The notes beneath the pieces are model-generated. The model had not been told where the DNA came from. It made no database searches and was given only the letters and a program-made list of their open reading frames with translations. A program made the translations under genes and the position numbers. From NCBI GenBank assembly GCA_947623975.1, contig CANQHY010000081.1, positions 1 to 5,436 of the forward strand: a stretch of 5,436 nucleotides of DNA, read 5' to 3'. Each line of letters opens with the position of its first letter. The stretch's first letter is position 1. Source of the DNA: an uncultured Bacilli bacterium (lineage in GTDB: Bacteria; Bacillota_I; Bacilli_A; RF39; UBA660). This document shows, one piece after another, positions 1 through 5,436 of this stretch.

Positions 1-56
1 CTAATGAAATTAAAGCTAAACTTGAAGAAGCTGGAGCAGAAGTAGAAGTTAAGTAA
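1..56 (+). CDS. rplL: 50S ribosomal protein L7/L12, C-terminal end (partial)
   Basis: Only the last 17 residues and the TAA stop (54-56) are inside the window; the reading frame starts at base 3 and the gene continues off the left edge. The visible residues end in KAKLEEAGAEVEVK, which is the typical end of bacterial L7/L12: the last helix and strand of the C-terminal domain, which contacts translation factors on the ribosomal stalk. The position just upstream of a YbxB-type methyltransferase and rpoB is the usual one for rplL in Firmicutes. The identification rests on a short stretch but is strongly backed by gene order. Confidence 0.93.
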   Translation, partial: NEIKAKLEEAGAEVEVK

Positions 57-67
57 TAAAAAAGTGT

Positions 68-95
68 AAAATAAAGCCTAGGCTTTATTTTTTTT
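68..95 (+). terminator. Rho-independent terminator after rplL
   Basis: Bases 68-91 form a perfect 24-base palindrome centred on CCTAGG (left arm AAAATAAAGCCT), and a run of eight T (88-95) begins inside the right arm. It lies 11 bases after the rplL stop. The stem is AU-rich with only a small GC core next to a CTAG loop, so termination may be partial. That would fit the known pattern in other bacteria, where transcription is attenuated between rplL and rpoB so that much more L7/L12 than polymerase is made. On the opposite strand the T-run is only four bases, so it looks directional. Confidence 0.75.
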
Positions 96-116
96 CTATA
101 AAGAGAAATTTATTAA

Positions 117-145
117 TTGCATTTTTCTAACTTTTATAGTATCAT
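117..145 (+). promoter_or_regulatory. Candidate promoter upstream of ybxB
   Basis: A possible -35 TTGCAT (117-122) and -10 TATCAT (140-145, five of six consensus bases) are separated by 17 bases. The -35 matches the consensus only in its first three bases, and in such AT-rich DNA chance matches are common. Initiation would fall near base 152, placing the 158-195 hairpin at the very 5' end of the transcript. It lies between the rplL terminator and ybxB, where an independent promoter would make sense. The call is tentative. Confidence 0.35.
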
Positions 146-157
146 TGTTTGTACGAA

Positions 158-195
158 AGGAGTTAACTACATATATATTTTAGTAGTTAACTCCT
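158..195 (+). promoter_or_regulatory. 13-bp inverted repeat in the ybxB leader (terminator, attenuator or operator)
   Basis: AGGAGTTAACTAC (158-170) is perfectly complementary to GTAGTTAACTCCT (183-195), giving a 13-bp stem with a 12-base A/T loop. A pyrimidine-rich, T-dominated tract follows (195-204), so it could act as a second terminator or attenuator ahead of ybxB-rpoBC. Each arm contains the 8-base palindrome AGTTAACT (161-168 and 185-192), so the site could instead be a pair of protein-binding sites 24 bases apart. The left arm also carries an AGGAG that is paired in the stem and has no start codon behind it. I do not recognise a known riboswitch or T-box here. Confidence 0.6.
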
Positions 196-206
196 CTTTT
201 CTTTAT

Positions 207-213
207 AAGGGGA
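207..213 (+). promoter_or_regulatory. Ribosome binding site of ybxB
   Basis: AAGGGGA ends about ten bases before the ATG at 223, slightly long but acceptable spacing. It lies outside the 158-195 hairpin, so that structure would not hide it. An in-frame stop at 184-186, with only ATA as a possible start between it and 223, leaves 223 as the only credible start. Confidence 0.7.
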
Positions 214-222
214 ATTTTAAAA

Positions 223-810
223 ATGGGACAATATTTTGATAATGAAAGATTGGCAAGTAATATTAAAGAATATAGTACTAAAGTTTTTGGCGTTGTATTT
301 AAATTTAAAACCGATAATGGTGTTTTTTCAAAGGATGGTTTGGATTTTGGTACGAGACTTTTACTTGAAAACATGCCACTTTCAACGCTTTCTGGTGATA
401 TTTTAGATTTGGGATGTGGCTATGGTGTAGTAAGTGTAATTCTATCTAAGTTTTTACAGGCTACGATTGATGCCGTAGATGTTAATGAACGTGCAATTCA
501 TCTTGCCAAAATGAATGCAAAGCTTAATTCTTGCTATGATATTAATTTCTTTATAAGCGACGTTTACCAAAATATTTCTAGAAAATACGACTATATTATA
601 ACTAACCCTCCTATTAGAGCTGGTAAAGAAATAGTATATAAAATGTTGATGGGTGCTAAGAATTATCTTAAGGATGGTGGTGCATTGTTTTTTGTAATGC
701 GAAAAGATCAAGGAGCCAAAAGTGCTATAAAAGACTTAGAAAATATGTATAATATTGAAATATTATGCAAAAAAAATGGATTTTTTGTAATAAAATGTTT
801 TTTCAATTGA
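223..810 (+). CDS. ybxB: YbxB/RsmC-like class I SAM-dependent methyltransferase (probable 16S rRNA guanine-N2 methyltransferase)
   Basis: This 195-residue protein is close in length to B. subtilis YbxB (about 200) and lies in the same place, between rplL and rpoB. Visible motifs, in order: GVFSKDGLDFGTRLL (residues 33-47), characteristic of the RsmC/YbxB family; the SAM-binding glycine loop LDLGCGYG (61-68); DVNERA (86-91), whose Asp would hold the SAM ribose; the catalytic NPPIRAGK (128-135), the N-P-P-[IF] signature of amino-group methyltransferases acting on nucleic acids; and a C-terminal strand region KKNGFFVIK. It matches the catalytic half of E. coli RsmC, which methylates 16S rRNA G1207; the RsmC-type N-terminal pseudo-methyltransferase domain is absent, as is usual in Firmicutes. 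The rRNA target is inferred from family, not shown by the sequence. It is cytosolic, with no signal peptide or membrane segment. The last 15 codons are rich in A and T homopolymers (A8 at 769-776, T6 at 781-786 and 798-803). Confidence 0.9.
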   Translation: MGQYFDNERLASNIKEYSTKVFGVVFKFKTDNGVFSKDGLDFGTRLLLENMPLSTLSGDILDLGCGYGVVSVILSKFLQATIDAVDVNERAIHLAKMNAKLNSCYDINFFISDVYQNISRKYDYIITNPPIRAGKEIVYKMLMGAKNYLKDGGALFFVMRKDQGAKSAIKDLENMYNIEILCKKNGFFVIKCFFN

Positions 811-835
811 CAACTTGCAAATCTTGTGTTATTAA
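807..835 (+). promoter_or_regulatory. Candidate sigma-A-type promoter for rpoBC
   Basis: A perfect -35 TTGACA (807-812) overlaps the ybxB stop codon TGA (808-810). After a 17-base spacer comes TATTAA (830-835), four of six bases of the -10 consensus, directly preceded by TGT (827-829), i.e. an extended -10 TGn element. Initiation is predicted near 841-843, giving an rpoB leader of about 60 bases. The combination of exact -35, ideal spacing and TGn makes this the best promoter match in the window, though no experiment supports it here. Confidence 0.55.
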
Positions 836-888
836 TATAAATTGGCTATGTATTAGTTAGCTTGTTTGTTCTATAGAAAATTAGGTAT

Positions 889-896
889 AGGGGTGA
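889..896 (+). promoter_or_regulatory. Ribosome binding site that fixes the TTG start of rpoB
   Basis: AGGGGTGA lies seven bases (counted from the last G at 895) before the TTG at 903. The codon directly upstream of that TTG, in frame, is TAA (900-902), so translation cannot begin further upstream. The first in-frame ATG is at 1248 (residue 116), far inside conserved sequence. The site therefore supports TTG as the true initiation codon. Confidence 0.85.
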
Positions 897-902
897 ATTT
901 AA

Positions 903-3900
903 TTGGCATACAAAATTATTAATTGTGGAGATCACAGACAGAGAAGAAGCTTTTCTAAAATTAAAAATACTTATGAATTAACAGATTTGTTGGAAATTCA
1001 AAAAAAGTCATACCAATGGTTTATTGAAACGGGTATAAAAGAGGTTTTTGATGATTTGTTCCCGGTTGAGAATTTTTCAGGAACTTTATCACTCGAATTT
1101 GGGGATTATCATTTTGATGAGCCTAGATACAGTATAAGACAAAGCAAAGATAGGGAAACTACCTATGCCGCTCCTTTAAAAGTTGAGGTTAGGCTTTTTA
1201 ACCATGAGACAGGAGAAGTAAAAGAACAAGAAATATTCTTGGGCGATATGCCTATCATGACAGATAGCGGTTCGTTCGTAATAAATGGAGCAGAACGTGT
1301 TATAGTATCACAACTTGTTAGATCACCTAGTGTTTATTTTAATGTTGAAACTGATAAAAATGGAAGAAATTCTATTACATCACAAATTATTCCTACAAGA
1401 GGAACTTGGCTAGAATTTGAGACTGATGCTAGGGATGTTTTGTATGTAAGAATTGATAGAACAAGAAAAGTTCCACTTACTACTCTTCTTCGTGCTTTCG
1501 GATTATCAAGCGATGAAGATATAATTAAAGTATTTGGAAATGATGAATATATTGAAAACACTTTAGCTAAAGATTCTACCAGAAACACTGATGAAGCATT
1601 AATCGAAATATACGAAAAATTAAGACCTGGAGAACCTTCAACTTTAGAGTCTTCTAAGAACCAAATTATAACTAGATTTTTTGATGAATTTAGATATGAT
1701 TTAGCAAAGGTTGGACGTTATAAATTTAATCGTAAATTAAATGTAATAGATAGAGTACTTAATCAAACTTTAGCAGAAGATATTAAAGTTAATGGTGAAG
1801 TTGTAATAGAAAAAAATACATTAGTAAATAAAGATGTATTTATAAAATTAAGAGAAATTTTTGAGAATGGATATAATGTAGTAGAAACTAAAATAAATGA
1901 AGAACTTGATGATTTTAACAAGATTCAAACTATTAAAATATATAATCCAAATAACAAGAAAGAAATATTTACATTAATTGGTAATGATCAGAGCCTAACC
2001 GTTAAAAGATTAACCATTTCTGATGTTTATGCTGCTGTATCATATTATTTGAATTTGTTACATGGAATAGGAAATTTTGATGAAATAGACCACTTGGGAA
2101 ATCGTCGTGTAAGACAAGTTGGTGAACTTTTACAAAATCAATTTAGAATCGGTGTTTCTCGTATGGAACGTGTTATTCGTGAGCGAATGACAACTCAAGA
2201 AATGGAAGAAGTAACCCCTAAAACACTTATCAATATTAGACCAATAACAGCTGCTATGAAAGAGTTCTTTGGATCTAGCCAATTATCACAATTTATGGAT
2301 CAAACTAACCCAATCGCAGAACTAACAAATAAAAGACGTTTGTCTGCTTTAGGACCAGGTGGATTGTCTCGTGATAGAGCAGGTATGGAAGTACGTGATG
2401 TTAATGCATCACACTATGGAAGAATCTGTCCAATTGAGTCACCAGAAGGGCAAAATATAGGACTTATAACCTCTTTAGCAAGTTATGCTAAAATCGACGA
2501 TTATGGCTTCATAATGACACCTTATAGAAAAGTTGTTAATAAACAATTAACTGATGAGGTAGAATACTTAACAGCCGATCAAGAAGCCGATATGATGATA
2601 TCTATAGCAACTGTAAATGTTGATGATAATAATGTAATTACTGATGAGGTCGTTCCAGCAAGATTCCGTGGTGAAAACTTGATGGTAAAACCTGATCAAG
2701 TAGATTATGTCGACGTATCACCACAACAAGTTGTAGCAGTTACAACAAGTTGTATACCATTCTTGGAACATGATGATGCAACTCGTGCTTTGATGGGTGC
2801 TAACATGCAACGTCAGTCAGTACCACTGTTAAAAGCAGAAGCTCCAATTGTTGGAACTGGCGTTGAATATGTTGCAGCTAGAGATTCTGGAGCTGAGATT
2901 TTATCTAAAGCTGATGGAATTGTCGAATACGTTGATGCAAGAAAAATAGTTGTTAAAAATAAAACTGGAAAAGATGAATATAGCCTTGCTAATTTTGAAT
3001 TGTCTAATGCCGGAACATGTCAGCATCAAAGACCAATTGTAAAAGTGGGCGATAAAGTAGAAAGAGGAACAGTTCTTGCTGATGGCCCATCTACAGATCA
3101 AGGAGAACTTGCACTTGGTAAGAATGTTTTAGTAGCATTTATGACATTTAATGGGTACAACTACGAGGATGCTGTTATTTTAAATGAAAAATTAGTAAAA
3201 AACGATGTTTATACAGGAATACATTTGGAAGACTTTGAAATGCAATGCCGTGAGACTAAATTAGGTCCAGAGGAAATAACACGTGATATTCCTAATGTAA
3301 GTGATGAAGCAAGAAAGAACCTTGATGAAAATGGTATTGTTATTGTGGGTACTGAGGTCAAAGAAGGCGATATTCTAGTTGGAAAAGTTACTCCAAAAGG
3401 AATGGCTGAACTTACGTCCGAAGAAAAATTACTACATGCAATATTTGGAGAAAAGACAAGAGAAGTTCGTGATACATCATTACGTGTTCCACACGGTGGA
3501 GATGGAATTGTTCACGATGTAAAAATATTCTCAAGAAAAGATAATGATGAATTACCTGCTGGAGTTTCTAAAGTAATTCGTGTCTATATTGCTCAGAAAA
3601 GAAAAATTCAAGTAGGGGATAAGATGGCAGGACGTCATGGTAATAAAGGTGTTATATCACTAGTACTACCAGAAGAGGACATGCCATATCTACCAGATGG
3701 AAGAACTATCGATATAATGCTTAATCCACAAGGTGTTCCATCACGTATGAACCTTGGACAAATACTTGAATTGCATTTAGGAATGGCTGCTAAAGAACTT
3801 AATATCCATGTTGCAACACCAGTATTTGATGGTGCAAAAACTGAAGATATTGCCGAAATAATGAAAGAAGCCGGTATGGCACCTGATGGAAAATACACAT

Positions 3901-4517
3901 TGTATGATGGTAGAACAGGTGAACCATTTGATAATAGAATATCTGTTGGTGTAATGTATATGATTAAGCTTCACCACATGGTTGACGACAAGCTTCATGC
4001 AAGAAGTACAGGACCATATTCTCTTGTAACGCAACAACCACTAGGAGGAAAAGCTCAATTTGGTGGACAAAGATTTGGAGAAATGGAAGTTTGGGCACTT
4101 TATGCTTATGGTGCTGCACATACATTACAAGAAATCATAACTTATAAGTCCGATGACATAATTGGCCGTGTAAAAGTTTATGAATCAATTATTAAAGGAC
4201 AAGAAATTAATCAAGCTGGCGTTCCAGAAAGCTTTAGAGTTCTTATGAAAGAGTTCCAAGCTTTAGGACTTGATATTAGTATAATTAATGATAAGAATGA
4301 AACAATAGGTCTTAAAGAAATGGAAGAAGAAGAAGATAGAGAAGAATTAGAAGCAATCGATACACCGGACATTGAACTACCGCCACCACCTGAACCAGAC
4401 GATAATTATGAAGAAGAAGAAAATGAGGATGACGATGAGGAACTTACAGATGAAGAAATAGACAGAGAATTTAACAGCGTTTATGAAAATGATTTCATGG
4501 AAGGGGATGAGGAATAA
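903..4517 (+). CDS. rpoB: DNA-directed RNA polymerase subunit beta
   Basis: This complete 1204-residue beta subunit is close to the B. subtilis length (about 1190) and forms the catalytic core with beta'. Landmarks: N-terminal HRQRRSFSKI; NGAERVIVSQL (from 128); the rifampicin-pocket segment from GSSQLSQFMDQ (457-467) to LSALGPGGL (480-488); CPIESPEGQNIGL (509-521); GYNYEDA (751-757) with the acidic pair E755/D756 near the active site; KMAGRHGNKG (907-916) with K907 and K915, equivalent to E. coli K1065 and K1073; and the C-terminal GPYSLVTQQPLGGKAQFGGQ clamp region that packs with beta'. The start is TTG, as in B. subtilis rpoB. Two oddities: residue 476 is Asn where most bacteria have His (E. 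coli H526), a change linked to rifamycin resistance; and residues 1138-1204 form a low-complexity tail with 36 Asp/Glu out of 67 and a PPPP run at 1160-1163. Expression probably depends on the promoter at 807-835 plus read-through from upstream. The stop overlaps the rpoC start. Confidence 0.99.
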   Translation: MAYKIINCGDHRQRRSFSKIKNTYELTDLLEIQKKSYQWFIETGIKEVFDDLFPVENFSGTLSLEFGDYHFDEPRYSIRQSKDRETTYAAPLKVEVRLFNHETGEVKEQEIFLGDMPIMTDSGSFVINGAERVIVSQLVRSPSVYFNVETDKNGRNSITSQIIPTRGTWLEFETDARDVLYVRIDRTRKVPLTTLLRAFGLSSDEDIIKVFGNDEYIENTLAKDSTRNTDEALIEIYEKLRPGEPSTLESSKNQIITRFFDEFRYDLAKVGRYKFNRKLNVIDRVLNQTLAEDIKVNGEVVIEKNTLVNKDVFIKLREIFENGYNVVETKINEELDDFNKIQTIKIYNPNNKKEIFTLIGNDQSLTVKRLTISDVYAAVSYYLNLLHGIGNFDEIDHLGNRRVRQVGELLQNQFRIGVSRMERVIRERMTTQEMEEVTPKTLINIRPITAAMKEFFGSSQLSQFMDQTNPIAELTNKRRLSALGPGGLSRDRAGMEVRDVNASHYGRICPIESPEGQNIGLITSLASYAKIDDYGFIMTPYRKVVNKQLTDEVEYLTADQEADMMISIATVNVDDNNVITDEVVPARFRGENLMVKPDQVDYVDVSPQQVVAVTTSCIPFLEHDDATRALMGANMQRQSVPLLKAEAPIVGTGVEYVAARDSGAEILSKADGIVEYVDARKIVVKNKTGKDEYSLANFELSNAGTCQHQRPIVKVGDKVERGTVLADGPSTDQGELALGKNVLVAFMTFNGYNYEDAVILNEKLVKNDVYTGIHLEDFEMQCRETKLGPEEITRDIPNVSDEARKNLDENGIVIVGTEVKEGDILVGKVTPKGMAELTSEEKLLHAIFGEKTREVRDTSLRVPHGGDGIVHDVKIFSRKDNDELPAGVSKVIRVYIAQKRKIQVGDKMAGRHGNKGVISLVLPEEDMPYLPDGRTIDIMLNPQGVPSRMNLGQILELHLGMAAKELNIHVATPVFDGAKTEDIAEIMKEAGMAPDGKYTLYDGRTGEPFDNRISVGVMYMIKLHHMVDDKLHARSTGPYSLVTQQPLGGKAQFGGQRFGEMEVWALYAYGAAHTLQEIITYKSDDIIGRVKVYESIIKGQEINQAGVPESFRVLMKEFQALGLDISIINDKNETIGLKEMEEEEDREELEAIDTPDIELPPPPEPDDNYEEEENEDDDEELTDEEIDREFNSVYENDFMEGDEE
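4501..4512 (+). promoter_or_regulatory. rpoC ribosome binding region inside the end of rpoB
   Basis: Two Shine-Dalgarno-like purine runs, AAGGGG (4501-4506, ten bases from the start) and GAGG (4509-4512, four bases from the start), lie in the last codons of rpoB ahead of the rpoC ATG at 4517. With the one-base TAATG overlap this suggests translational coupling, which would help keep beta and beta' in equal amounts. Which run is used cannot be told from sequence. Confidence 0.7.
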
Positions 4518-5436
4518 TGATAGAAGTAAATAAATTTGAAGCCCTAAAAATAGGGATAGCATCTCCTGAAAAAATTCGTAGTTGGTCTTATGGTGAAGTA
4601 AAAAAACCAGAAACTATTAACTACAGAACTCTTCGACCTGAACGTGATGGATTATTTTGCGAAAAGATTTTTGGACCAACTAAAGATTTTGAGTGTGCTT
4701 GTGGAAAATATAAACGTGTAAGATATAAAAATATAGTTTGTGACAGATGTGGAGTTGAGGTAACTCGTAGTAAAGTTAGAAGAGAACGTATGGGTCATAT
4801 TGAACTTGCAACTCCTGTTTCTCACATTTGGTATTTTAAGGGTGTACCATCTCGTATGGGACTAGTTCTTGATATGTCACCAAGAGATTTGGAAGAAGTT
4901 TTATATTTTGTAAGTTATGTCGTAATTGATAAAGGCATCACACCACTTGAAAATAAACAAACTCTATCCGAAAAAGAATATCGTCAATACTATGAAAAAT
5001 ATGGTGATGGTTTTAAAGTAGGAATGGGTGCCGAAGCAATAAAAGAACTACTTAAAAAAGTTGATCTCGAAAAAGAAATCGCTGAAATTTCTAAGGAACT
5101 TGAGGATGCTCAAGGACAAAAGAGAACTAGATTATTAAAAAGAATTGATGTCCTAGATGCTTTCTATAAATCAGGAAACAAACCTGAATGGATGATATTT
5201 GATTGTATTCCTGTAATACCACCAGATTTGAGACCAATGATTCAGCTAGATGGTGGAAGGTTTGCAACTAGTGACCTAAACGATTTATATAGACGTGTAA
5301 TTAACCGTAATAATCGCTTGAAAAAGCTTATTGATTTAAACGCTCCTGGAATAATTATTCAAAACGAAAAACGTATGTTACAAGAAGCAGTTGACGCTTT
5401 ATTTGACAACGGAAGAAGGGGCAGAAGTGTTACAGG
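4517..5436 (+). CDS. rpoC: DNA-directed RNA polymerase subunit beta', N-terminal part (partial)
   Basis: The first 306 codons of beta' are present; the gene runs off the right edge, so the catalytic NADFDGD metal-binding motif is not visible. The start MIEVNKFEALKIGIASPEKI is typical of Firmicutes. The N-terminal zinc-binding cysteines are intact at C60, C62, C75 and C78 (CAC...CDRC). After these come the ERMGHIELATPVSHIWYFK block, a lineage-variable helical segment (about 155-205), and GGRFATSDLNDLYRR (from 246), which leads into the clamp coiled coil that binds sigma region 2 (NRNNRLKKLIDL, then NEKRMLQEAVDALFDNGRRGR). Together with the beta subunit encoded just upstream it forms the polymerase cleft. 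It overlaps the rpoB stop by one base. No damaging change is seen in the visible part. Confidence 0.98.
   Translation, partial: MIEVNKFEALKIGIASPEKIRSWSYGEVKKPETINYRTLRPERDGLFCEKIFGPTKDFECACGKYKRVRYKNIVCDRCGVEVTRSKVRRERMGHIELATPVSHIWYFKGVPSRMGLVLDMSPRDLEEVLYFVSYVVIDKGITPLENKQTLSEKEYRQYYEKYGDGFKVGMGAEAIKELLKKVDLEKEIAEISKELEDAQGQKRTRLLKRIDVLDAFYKSGNKPEWMIFDCIPVIPPDLRPMIQLDGGRFATSDLNDLYRRVINRNNRLKKLIDLNAPGIIIQNEKRMLQEAVDALFDNGRRGRSVT

Noticed and set aside
158..222. Possible short leader peptide behind the AGGAG at 158-162
   Set aside because: No ATG, GTG or TTG stands at suitable distance after it; only ATA/ATT codons follow, and the AGGAG is paired in the hairpin stem.
180..374. Minus-strand open frame of 64 codons overlapping the ybxB 5' end
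   Set aside because: It lies antisense over the well-supported methyltransferase gene, has no recognisable domain, and the AT-rich composition easily yields such frames. The other minus-strand frames inside ybxB, rpoB and the rpoB/rpoC junction were dismissed for the same reason.
769..803. A8 run followed by T6 runs near the ybxB 3' end, resembling a terminator or a phase-variable tract
   Set aside because: The A/T stem around TGGA has no GC pairs to make a terminator and is inside coding sequence. The runs encode the usual KKxGFFVIK ending of the family and the frame is intact, so phase variation is not supported.
844..862. Small hairpin GCTA...TAGC in the rpoB leader
   Set aside because: Only four Watson-Crick pairs plus one possible G-U pair with a nine-base loop and no T-tract; too weak to claim as a regulatory structure.
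862..891. TTGTTT ... TATAGG as a second promoter close to rpoB
   Set aside because: Poor matches with an 18-base spacer, and transcription would begin at or after the ribosome binding site. The TTGACA promoter at 807-835 is far better.
1738..1975. Very AT-rich stretch of rpoB considered as a lineage-specific insertion
   Set aside because: The translated segment lines up with the corresponding, naturally variable B. subtilis beta region without a large length difference, so it is divergence and not an insertion.

Overview
The window is part of the core ribosomal-protein/RNA-polymerase cluster of a low-GC, Gram-positive-type (Firmicutes/Bacilli-like) bacterium. All genes lie on the + strand in the order rplL (3' end) - ybxB/RsmC-like methyltransferase - rpoB - rpoC (5' part). 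The rplL-ybxB-rpoB-rpoC order is the one found in Bacillus subtilis, and the proteins resemble those of that lineage motif by motif. Base composition is very AT-rich. TGA is used as a stop (ybxB) and TGG encodes Trp, so the standard bacterial code applies and this is not a Mycoplasma/Spiroplasma-type genome. My inference is an AT-rich member of the Bacilli/Erysipelotrichia or the uncultured gut lineages near them. The sequence alone does not settle the genus.

Layout. Positions 1-56 encode the last 17 residues of ribosomal protein L7/L12. The 166-base gap that follows (57-222) holds a palindromic hairpin with a T-tract (terminator, 68-95), a weak candidate promoter (117-145), and a second, stronger 13-bp hairpin (158-195) built from two copies of the palindrome AGTTAACT. 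Positions 223-810 encode a small class I SAM-dependent methyltransferase of the YbxB/RsmC type. A good candidate promoter (perfect TTGACA, 17-base spacer, extended -10) overlaps its stop codon, and the 92-base gap after it leads into rpoB (903-4517), which starts with TTG. rpoC starts at 4517, sharing one base with the rpoB stop (TAATG), and runs off the right edge.

How the parts work together. L7/L12 is the ribosomal stalk protein, the methyltransferase probably modifies 16S rRNA, and beta plus beta' form the catalytic core of RNA polymerase. The hairpins and candidate promoters between rplL and rpoB would let polymerase genes be expressed at a different level from the very abundant L7/L12. 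The rpoB/rpoC overlap would keep beta and beta' synthesis matched.

I found no undescribed system here: this is conserved housekeeping DNA with no mobile element, CRISPR array or accessory gene. The points most worth checking are an Asn at the position equivalent to E. coli RpoB His526 (predicting intrinsic rifamycin insusceptibility), the regulatory architecture of the two intergenic gaps, and a long, strongly acidic C-terminal tail on beta.
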